A stretch of 64,000 bases of DNA from Synaphobranchus kaupii (lineage: Eukaryota > Chordata > Actinopteri > Anguilliformes > Synaphobranchidae), in contig JAINUF010000028.1 of assembly GCA_029718625.1 (NCBI GenBank), positions 673,328-737,327 of the forward strand. The letters run 5' to 3'. Positions 55,760 to 64,000 of this stretch are shown here, in pieces; position 1 is the stretch's first letter; the number at the start of each line of letters is the position of its first letter. Under the pieces are notes generated by a model. It saw only the letters and a program-made list of their open reading frames with translations, was not told the DNA's origin and did no database searches. Position numbers and translations under genes: made by a program.

Positions 55760-56102
55760 AGATTTAGCTGTAAATTATGCTGGAACAGTATGGAATACAT
55801 GGTTGGTGAAATGGCTCTAACTCGTCAAGGGTCTGACGTATCAAACAAACCTTAAATCATCACTCTGCTGCCAGATATGCAGTAGATATGGATGAATAAC
55901 TTGAAGGGTTTCTTTTCCTGAAGTTCAATAGAAAGGTTTGTCAGGAGAAACAACCCTTAAAGTGATCCATCCATATCTACTGCATATCTGGCAGCAGAGT
56001 GATGGTTTGAGGCTCGTTTGATACCTCAGACCCTCGATGACTTACAGCCATTTTACCAACCATGTATTCCATACTGTTCCAGCATAATTTAAAGCTAAAT
56101 CT
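55760..56102. mobile_element. Palindromic Tc1/mariner-associated repeat, copy A (343 bp core)
   Basis: AGCTGTAAATTATGCTGGAA CAGTATGGAATACATGGTTG and its inverse CAACCATGTATTCCATACTG ... bound a palindrome; TGCCAGATATGCAGTAGATA occurs in both arms. A diverged, interrupted copy B lies at 61088-63770. Related flanking sequence (GGGTCACAGACATCAGGAAG) follows to about 56600. Confidence 0.7.
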
Positions 56103-57419
56103 ATTCCCACCCCCAAATTCCCACAGAGATCCATCCATTCAAATGCAGAGAAGTTATAGTATCGCTTGTAAGAGTACCAGAAAACTAGATTAACAATTCC
56201 TAAATAAATTGTAAATGTGGTTGCTTCAGTGGTATCAATTGCTGGAAATGGCATAGAAAGATGGTAATATGGTATAGTGTGAGGTGGAAAATAAAAGGTG
56301 GAAATGGTATGAACTGGTAATGCGGTATAAAGGGATCTAGTGAAGGTGAAAGTGTTAAAATATGGTGATGTAGCCCATTTTGGTGATGTAGTCATCTCAA
56401 TAACCTGGAAGTGATACAAAGAAGTAATGAATTGTGATGAAAGCACAAAAAGGTAAGGCGTTAAGTAGTTTCACAACCACACCTAATAAGAGTCTTTTGA
56501 TATTGTTGGGTCACAGACATCAGGAAGTCATGGCATGGCAAAGGATATGCTACCAAATATTAAAAATTAAAATGACTTTATTCTACATTATGTTAAACTG
56601 TCCAGTATTTTTTGATGCCCGAAAATGTGCAAAAAGGTTCTATCATTTCTAAACGTTTCATCCGATATGGATGAAAATACGCTCAAATTTAAGCTGACAG
56701 TCTGCACTTCAACCTCTACGCATTCTGTAAAGGAGAAGACAACCACCGAGTGAGAAATCGAAAATTCTAAACACACAAATAACATTATTTGGAGTTGTTG
56801 ACCCCATAAATATTCATTTTATAATAATGAAGCTATTATCCAGGGCTTGGAGTCCGAAAGAAAATGGAAAACATTAGAAAGAATGCAGACAGCACGTGAC
56901 AACACTTTTAAAAAAGAGAATGGGGAAAAAGGAGAGCAGAAACAAGTGAAAGGAGGTGTACTCCTGAGGGAACCTAGGGGGTCAGAGCCAATGAAAACCA
57001 GGCGTATTGGGATGCCCGAGGCTGGCCACATTGGCAGCTTCAGCGGCGCACTCTCATTGATTTCAGATCTCTCTTTCTATTTACACTGATACCCTAATCC
57101 AAAATCAATGGCCCAGATAGACAGAGACAAGTGCCTGGATCAATGAGGCAAGCAGTGAGAAGAAGCACATTGGTGTTTTGGAGATGGCGGAGGAGGTGGT
57201 GAAAAAAAAAGAAACACAATTTGGCAAAAACATAACCGGTTGTACTTTCTGCAATTTGTAAAAGCATCTCATTGAAGTACTGAAGTAGTCCCTGAAGGTT
57301 CACAAACACCTGTACTTAAGTCGGGTCCTGGAGCACTGAAAGCAGAGACAGGCCAAACAGCTGGACAGCGGCACAAGGGACTTTGGGCCCCAAAAAAAGA
57401 TATCACATCGAACCCCCCC

Positions 57420-57482
57420 CTACACACATGCACACACACACGCACACGCACACGCACGCACACGCACGCGCTCACTCGCGCG
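57420..57482. repeat. CA/CGCA microsatellite
   Basis: ACACACGCACACGCACACGC type repeats ending in CGCGCTCACTCGCGCG. Confidence 0.85.
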
Positions 57483-57579
57483 AACGGACGGTGCCCCTGC
57501 TGGTGGTGCCCAGCAAACTCTCTCTGACTCAATGAAGGTCCTTCAGCTCCTGATCTCTATGTGTTGTTCCTGATGATTT

Positions 57580-57960
57580 AAACACTTAATGCTGGCAAAG
57601 AGCCACCGCTCCACCCTTTACAGGCTAGATTAACATTCTGTTATCCTCCAGGCTACAATATCCAAAGACAGACCTGTAATTTTTCTCTCCAATAAAGTCT
57701 AATCCTTAATTATGGATGAATAAATTCTGCAGCAGTCTGAGGAAAAGCAAAATCTACGCCACACTCTCGAGACCTTGTTTGATTTTCATTCCGGCGCCAA
57801 TGCCGCCACCTGTGTTGGACACTCATTTCCTCGCTCAGCGATGCCATTCCAATATTACCAGCCAGACCCCGCGTTGTAAACTCCTGTTTTAATAAAGCAC
57901 ACATTATCATTTTCATGAGGACACTGAATCACCCTCGAAAAATCTTGAGGGCAGGAATCA
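57580..57960. other. Unique sequence, candidate conserved non-coding element
   Basis: A repeat-free island with several TAAT/ATTA words (TCCTTAATTATGGATGAATAA) between repeats. Its complexity differs from surroundings. Only cross-species alignment could show conservation. Confidence 0.2.
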
Positions 57961-58007
57961 AGTGATGCTCACTGATGTTCTAGCAACGGGGGGCTCTGTG
58001 TGTACAC

Positions 58008-58687
58008 GCCTGTGGGAGGGAGAGGGAGGGAGAGAGAGAGAGGGAGGCAGAGAGAGGGAGAGAGAGAGAGGGAGGCAGAGAGAGGGAGGGAGAGAGAGGG
58101 AGGGAGGGAGAGAGAGGGAGGCAGAGAGAGGGAGAGAGAGAGAGGGAGGCAGAGAGAGGGAGGCAGAGAGAGGGAGGGAGAGGGAGAGAGAGGGAGAGAG
58201 GCAGAGAGAGGGAGGGAGAGGGAGAGAGGCAGAGAGAGGGAGAGAGAGGGAGGCAGAGAGAGGGAGGGAGAGGGAGGGAGGCAGAGAGAGGGAGGGAGAG
58301 GGAGGGAGGCAGATAGAGGGAGGCAGAGAGAGGGAGGCAGAGAGAGAGGGAGGGAGAGAGAGGGAGAGGGAGAGAGGCAGAGAGAGGGAGGCAGAGAGAG
58401 GGAGGGAGGCAGAGAGAGGGAGGCAGAGAGAGAGGGAGGGGAGAGAGAGGGAGAGGGAGAGAGGCAGAGAGAGGGAGAGAGCGGAGAGAGGGAGAGAGGC
58501 AGAGAGAGAGAGGGAGAGAGAGGGAGAGGGAGGGAGAGAGAGGGAGAGAGGGAGAGAGCGGAGAGAGGGAGAGAGGGAGGGAGAGAGGCAGAGAGGGAGA
58601 GGGAGAGAGAGGGAGAGGGAGGGAGAGAGGGAGAGAGCGGAGAGAGGGAGAGAGGCAGAGAGAGAGAGGGAGAGGGAGAGGGAGGGT
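58008..58687. repeat. GA-rich polypurine tract, about 680 bp
   Basis: GAGAGAGGGAGG and GGCAGAGAGAGGGA words repeated without interruption by pyrimidines except single C in GGCAG and GCGG. It produces several artefactual serine/leucine/proline or arginine/glutamate frames. Confidence 0.95.
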
Positions 58688-58739
58688 GCTGTTTCGGTGT
58701 TGTCCATAATTCATCCATCCTCACTCAGCCCCACAGCGT

Positions 58740-59210
58740 TATTAAATGAGCCTCAGCGCGCCGCGAGGTCTATTATTTTTATACATCTCTCAGAGGACGA
58801 CTCACCGCAGATTTCCAAAATGATAACGCACTCTGCCTCCCACCTGAGAATTGATTAAATCCTATAATCTATTAAAGGGCAAAGCCCTCACTGTGAAAGT
58901 GTGTAACGTTGACTGTTATGTCCCCTCCCTAATGTCGTAAAGAGGCTCTCCAAGGACCCCCCGGCTCGGGTGCGGCCCCCGGAAAACGCACGCCTCAGAA
59001 TTATGACCGTCACGTTCCGGAAAAAACCAATTACGGTAAGCAGAATTCCCTTGATCGATTGTTTGACTTCAACAGTGTCCTAATTCACTTAGAGGCCGCC
59101 GGTCTGCGGCGGGAACCGCGCGGGCATGATGAATTAGTCTCTATGTCGCCGGCCGCGCAAGTCAGCCTCCTGACAGGCCTTTTTTGGCCTAGAAACAGCA
59201 CAGGAGATTA
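58740..59210. other. Unique GC-richer sequence, candidate regulatory element
   Basis: Repeat-free sequence with TGATGAATTAGTCTC and GCCGGCCGCGCAAG, bounded by repeats. No frame of note. Regulatory role is conjecture. Confidence 0.2.
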
Positions 59211-59599
59211 AAAAGGCCATTGGACAATAAATAAATAAACAAATAAATACACACTCTTAACTATAAAAGGAAAGCTTCGCTACAGGTTGTGCGGCCGCTT
59301 GGTATTCATGAAGCCTCCCTCAGGTTCTCTTCCCTCTTTATCAGATTTAACTTTTCCCCGTTTCCTTAGCTCTGCAGCTGTTGTGTTTAAAACCAGGAAC
59401 TTGGAGAAAAAAAAAATTCTGGGGGCACAACAAAACAAAAACCTCATTTTGAATTCAACAACATCCACAGACATATGCATGCTTTCCTCTTCTTAGCTTC
59501 TGCATTCACAAACGTGCAACAACAACAACAAAAAAAAAAAAATCTGCTGGAAAAAACCTAATTGCATGGTAAATGTAAATCGGCCTTTTAACTGATATG

Positions 59600-60003
59600 C
59601 CCTCCACTGTTATTGGCAACCCCTGGTAAAGATGAGTAAAAAGGGTTATAAAAAACTCACCGTTTGGTGAATTAACTTAATCTCACACTGAAAAAATTAG
59701 AAAAATCCAACCTTTAATTGAAGTAAATTTATTATGAGAAAAAAAATCCCTCATCAAGAAATACTTATTTTTAACAAAACCATGTGTGCCACAATTATTG
59801 GCACCCCCTGCATTTATATATAGAATAAAGTAATCATTTTTTATATTTGGTCGCATATCCTTTGCATGCCATGACTTCCTGATGTCTGTGACCCAGCAAT
59901 ATCAAAAGACTCTTGATATATTATTTTCTGGTACGCGATACTACTATAACCCTTTTTACTCATCTTTACCAGGGGTGCCAATAATACTCGAGGGCACAGT
60001 ATA
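59600..60003. mobile_element. Tc1/mariner-like MITE
   Basis: TGCCCTCCACTGTTATTGGC and the inverse GGTGCCAATAATACTCGAGG GCA bound it; CCTGGTAAAGATGAGTAAAA occurs in both arms. TA is adjacent. Interior contains TTTGCATGCCATGACTTCCT, shared with 56520-56560 and 60940-60970. Confidence 0.65.
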
Positions 60004-61087
60004 TAGCACACTCCAAAAGTGTTTGGACAGTGACACATGTTTTGTTGTTTTGGCTCTGTACTGCAGCACATTGGATTTGAAATGGAACAGTGACCATGAG
60101 GTTAAAGTGCAGACTTTCAGCTTTCATTTGAGTGTTAGTACATATTAGGTGAACCGTGTAGCAAATGTAACATAGCCATTTTTACGTATAAACTCCCCTG
60201 CCCTGGGCCCCTTAAAGGGATAGTTCGGAATTTTGGACATAATTTTGGACATGTCTCAATTACGACTTACCCATGATGTAGTTGAATGATGGAAATTCCA
60301 TGCTGTCCCTTCTTTTGGACATAGACACGTTGCTAATGCTAGCGCAATTCTAAGGCAACCAGTAGCATCCACTACCAAACGCACTTTAACACTCCACAGT
60401 GCACCCAAAGCAAATAAAATACGACGACAGTCTATCTGGGTTATTTTGAGTGTTTATACCATCATTATACCATGAAGTCAAACTATTGTTGAATCCTTTA
60501 CTTTGTGCTGACCTAATATTCTCTGTGGAAGTATGGCAGCAGAGCGAACGTGGCCATTGCAACTTGTTACTCTTCTTTGTTGTAGTAGTCGACCAGTGCC
60601 GGCACTACATTCGTAGGTAACGTAAAGTATCGCTCCCCCGATAGACTGTCGTCGTATTTTATTTGGGTGCACTGTAGAGTGTTTAAGTGCGTTTGGTAGT
60701 GGATGCTAGCGGTTGCCATAGAGTTGCGCTAGCATTAGCAACGTGTGTATGTCCAAAAGAAAGGACAGCATGGAATTAGCTGAAAATGGTTTCCATCAAT
60801 CAACTACATCATGGGTAAGTCATAATTGAGACATTATGTCCAAAATTCCGAACTACCCCTTTAATAGGGATATTACAAAAAGTAATTGGACAAATTAACA
60901 TATACTTAAATAAAGTCATTAATATTTGGTTGCATATCCTTTGCATGCCATGACTTACTGATGTCTGTGACCCAAAAACATCAAAAACCTCTTGATATCT
61001 TATTTTAAGGTACTCTTACAAGCGATACTATAACGTCTCTGCATTTGAATGGATATTTATAGGAATTTGGGGTTGGGGACCAAATTA
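60004..61087. mobile_element. Mariner-like non-coding repeat, interrupted by a piggyBac MITE
   Basis: CTCCAAAAGTGTTTGGACAG TGACACATG and GGCTCTGTACTGCAGCACAT are parts of a common fish mariner-type repeat. It is split at 60212 by a TTAA-flanked element and resumes with GGGATATTACAAAAAGTAATTGG. Confidence 0.55.
60216..60860. mobile_element. piggyBac-like MITE, 645 bp, TSD TTAA
   Basis: AGGGATAGTTCGGAATTTTG (left) and its inverse (right) lie between TTAA at 60212-60215 and 60861-60864. Arms of about 220 bp pair (GATAGACTGTCGTCGTATTT in both), so it is a foldback structure. No transposase. Confidence 0.8.
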
Positions 61088-61112
61088 AGCTGTAAATTAC
61101 TCGGGAATAGTA

Positions 61113-62945
61113 TGTCATGGTTTTTAACCCTTTTTTCCCTATGCGGTCGTTTTCCCTCAGTGGCCACGCGAGGGCGCTGCCCTTTTGGTAGATGCTTGCT
61201 CCGTCCTGCTGAGATTACGGAGCTTCTGTTAGCGTCCACACCTGTGCGTGGTCACTGAGAGCTATTTAAGCCTCCCGTTTCCTTCGTTCGAGGCTTTGAG
61301 ATTGTTTGTTTATTGTTTTGTACTGTGGTGTTTTGTTGGCTGTGAGTTATTCGTACCATTTGGGCTACTCGCCTATTTTTACGTCTCATTGCTGAGGCAG
61401 GGCTTATTTCTTGCTGGCTCTTTAGTTACTTATCTCGTAGAAGTATGGGATCGCGGATCTCTGCTCTATTTCGTCTTTTTGTGCTTTTCTCCGTATATGG
61501 AGTTTTGGGCGATTCTGTTCGGAACTGTAGTTCTGTTCGCCCTTCGGTACATGTCTTCCCATAGGGAGATCGGGCGTTTCGCTTCTACTTAGTTACTTAG
61601 CTCGTAGAAGTATAGAGTAGCAGTTATTTGTTCCATTTTCGCCTTTGATTGGTTTTCTTACTGAGAGACCTGGCGTTTTGCTTCTACTCATTTCCGTGTT
61701 ACTGTGAGCCAGTTAGTAGCTTCGGTACGTTTGTTCCCTGTTTTGTCTCCTTCTCGTGGACTACGTTCCCCTTTGTTGTGAGTCAGGGTTTTATATTATA
61801 TTGAGAGGCAGTGTTTGATATTTTCGATTAAGTTTGCGTTGGTCTGTTGTTGCAGCTGTCCTGTTCGCCTTTTTTACCTGCGGGACGATTTTGTTCGGGA
61901 CTATTGTTCTGTTCGTTCTCCGGGTATGTTTCTCCTCGTATGGAGCTTGGGCGATGTTGTGGACATGTTTGTGTGTTACTGCGTGTTTCCGAAAATAGCC
62001 TCGGAACGTTAGCTCTCTGTTCCTTCGCCTCATTACATATTCTTTACTGAGAGGCTAGGGCGTGTGTTTTCAATTAAGCTTGCGTTAGTCAATTTGGATA
62101 GTAAAGTTATGGGACGACGGTGCTCTGTCGGCTCGCCTGTAAAATGTTTCTCCCCCCAGGGAGATCGGGCGTTTACCCCTTTGTTTTCTGCATTTGACTG
62201 CGAGCCTATTAAACTAGCCATGGAACGTTAAATCTCTGTTCTTGTTCGCCTCTTTATATTCCTCAGCATGGAGAGGCAGGGCGTTTATTTTCTGCTAACT
62301 CGTTTTGGTCTTTAAGCCGGTAACTGTCCGGTGCAGGCCTGTCCTGTTCGTTCCTTTTGGTACCTGTCTCCGTACATGGAGTTTGACGATTTTGTTCGGA
62401 ACTATGGTTCTGTTTCGTCTTTCGGTGCATGTCTTCCTTTGGGGAAGATTGGGCGATGTTGTGGACATGTTTGTGTTTGACTGCGAGTCTGAGAATAGCC
62501 TTGGAACGTTCTATCTCCGTTCCTTTTCGCCTCCTCGTTTACGAATTCGCATTAGTTTTCAGGGTTTGTTTGTTGTGTGTTTTATGTGTACCTATTGTTG
62601 TGTTTTGTTTGTGGCATTATGCTACTCGCCTGTTCTTATGCGTCTCGTTTCCAAGACAGGGCGTTTATTTCCGGCTTGTTTATTAGTTACTTAGCTCGTA
62701 GAAGTATGGGGTAGTAGTTCTTTGTTCCCTTTCGCCTTGTTTGGGTTTCTTGTTGTGAAACCAGGCGTTTGTGCTTCTACTCATTGGTGTGTAACAGTGA
62801 GCCGGTCTGTAGCTGTGGTGTGTGTGTGTTCCTTGTCTTGTCTCCTCCCTTAACTGCGGGGTTTCCCGCCTTACTGGCCCTAGGGCTTAAAGAATCCCCT
62901 TGCTGCGTTTGGCTCCTCCTACCTCATACGTCACGCCCCATTACA
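61113..62945. mobile_element. Solo-LTR-like insertion, 1833 bp, TSD TAGTA
   Basis: TGTCATGGTTTTTAACCC ... CACGCCCCATTACA flanked by TAGTA (61108-61112 and 62946-62950). It is the inverted relative of 15551-16913, sharing for example GTGGCCACGCGAGGGCGCTG near one end and GGAGGAGCCAAACGCAGCAA (inverse) near the other. It has internal repeats of TTAGCTCGTAGAAGTATGG (61432, 61600, 62691). It is inserted in copy B of the palindromic repeat. Confidence 0.75.
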
Positions 62946-63063
62946 TAGTATGAAACACATGGTTGGCTAAATGGCTGTAAATCATCAAGGGTCTGAGACA
63001 TCAAACGAGCCTGAAACCATCACTGCTGCCAGATATGCAGTAGATATGGATGGATCACTTTAA

Positions 63064-63617
63064 CTCCTTCGCGACGGCCCTATTAAAAATGGTTCGAATT
63101 CGAACCATAGCGTCATTTGTCTCTCTGCTATTGGTTAACCGTGGATTCGCGGTAGTTTTTATTTGAAAATGTTTTGGATAGTCAGCCAATGATTGCACAG
63201 ATATTCTTGGCTGTGTGACGTGGTTCATTTACGCTGCACTGTTGACGCGCAATACATTTCACTTCACTTTCTTCTCCACTTTCCATTCCTCCATGTTCAG
63301 AATCAAAGTCACTGTCATTATCATCGTTTGCGCATAGTGCATATTTCAGCAACTTCGTCTGCAGTAAACCGGCGTTTACCACTGGCCGAAGCCATTTCGG
63401 AAAGGCTTGTAAAGACGTTATAGCGCGTCAACAGTGCAGCGTAAATAAACCACGTCACACAGCCAAGAATATCTGTGCAATTATTGGCTGACTATCCAAA
63501 AACATTTTCAAATGAAAACTACCGCGAATCCCACGGTTAACCAATAGCAGAGAGACAAATGACGCTATGGTTCGAATTCGAACTATTTTTAATAGGGCCG
63601 TTCTAGTCGCGAAGGAG
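63064..63617. mobile_element. piggyBac-like non-autonomous element, 554 bp, TSD TTAA
   Basis: CTCCTTCGCGACGGCCCTAT and ATAGGGCCGTTCTAGTCGCG AAGGAG are inverted ends between TTAA at 63060-63063 and 63618-63621. Inside each arm the palindrome GGTTCGAATTCGAACC or a near copy occurs. Confidence 0.8.
63182..63396 (-). pseudogene. piggyBac-type transposase N-terminal remnant
   Basis: On the minus strand an ATG at about 63396 begins MASASGKRRFTADEVAE, then a frameshift leads to CANDDNDSDFDSEHGGMESG EESEV. An acidic D/E/S-rich N-terminus following FTADEV is typical of piggyBac-derived transposases in vertebrates. The catalytic domain is absent. Recognition is by pattern, not search. Confidence 0.4.
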
Positions 63618-64000
63618 TTAAGGGTTGTTTGACCTCATTTTTCCTATTGAACTCTACGGAAAAATAAGTGAGGAGAAACAACCATTAAAGTGACCCATCC
63701 ATGTCTACTGCATAATCTGGCAGCAGAGTGATGGTTTCAGGCTCATTTGATAACTCAGGCCCTTGATGACAATAAAGCAATAAGCCAATAAACCGTTTTC
63801 GTGGATCATATGCCGTCCGATATGACTTTAATATAAATCTCGAAGCAGGAAAAATGCATACTTTGCATTTATTGTACATTGTCTTTTTTTCTTTTTTTTT
63901 TATGTTAGGCTGATTCCTGTATGTATTTCTGTTTTTAATTGTTTATGGCTGTTATTATACTGCATTGTGGTCCCGGGGGCAGGCTACTGTGTTCCGTTCT

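Larger units (their letters stand above)
62951..63770. mobile_element. Palindromic repeat copy B, interrupted
   Basis: Continues from 61088-61112 after the LTR insertion: CACATGGTTGGCTAAATGGC, GCCAGATATGCAGTAGATAT, then (after a second insertion at 63064-63617) AAGTGACCCATCCATG and the other arm. It matches copy A at 55760-56102. 63771-64000 shows nothing recognisable. Confidence 0.7.

Noticed and set aside
57958..58858. Serine/leucine/proline and arginine/glutamate-rich frames of about 250-300 residues
   Set aside because: Translation of the GA-rich tract.
50807..64000. Search for upstream AFF exons on the minus strand
   Set aside because: I found no sequence matching known N-terminal AFF blocks with splice sites; they probably lie outside the window, though very small exons could be missed.

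Overview
The window is vertebrate nuclear DNA, almost certainly from a ray-finned fish. It has a spliced gene with GT-AG introns, Tc1/Sleeping Beauty-type, hAT, Harbinger and piggyBac elements typical of teleosts, a Gmr1-type Ty3/gypsy element, and very many tandem repeats. There are no prokaryotic gene features. Most long open frames are repeat artefacts.

One host gene is supported: the 3' half of an AF4/FMR2-family (AFF) transcription-elongation scaffold gene on the minus strand. I could place twelve consecutive coding exons from 50806 down to the stop codon at 9807. They are 50647-50806, 40247-41254, 39905-40020, 36835-37063, 36004-36140, 31527-31590, 30352-30488, 29878-29949, 22128-22221, 21764-21813, 14658-14879 and 9807-9928. 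Phases agree at every junction once one extra base in the 14658-14879 exon is discounted, giving 802 C-terminal residues. The pieces are the serine-rich region, the conserved WQLDKWLNKVNP segment, a long basic/proline-rich linker, and the complete C-terminal homology domain. The paralogue is aff2 or aff3; I cannot decide from memory. The N-terminal half must lie beyond 64000.

Layout along the plus strand: 1-377 is the end of a Sleeping Beauty-like Tc1 element. 880-5100 is unique AT-rich sequence, possibly 3' UTR. 5328-5771 is a minisatellite. 5995-8815 holds a Harbinger element and a tip-to-tip chain of three hAT-like MITEs. 9807-50806 is the AFF gene, whose introns carry large minisatellites (33, 49, 52, 35, 49, 38, 42 bp units), three TG...CA solo-LTR-like or MITE insertions with clear target duplications, and a decayed Gmr1-type element (44193-49373). 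50807-64000 is upstream intron or intergenic DNA with a 47-bp minisatellite (51058-53018), a 101-bp repeat, a GA-rich tract, and a nested stack of transposons (55.7-63.8 kb).

The most unusual feature is the 42-bp minisatellite that starts exactly at the 5' splice site of the 50647-50806 exon. Each unit repeats the splice donor in the same reading phase and leaves the frame open for 22 units. Other notable features are a GC-AG intron fixed by phase, a NAGNAG acceptor, a 41-copy array of 49-bp hairpin units, 891-bp and about 2-kb higher-order repeats, and a single-base frameshift in an otherwise intact exon.
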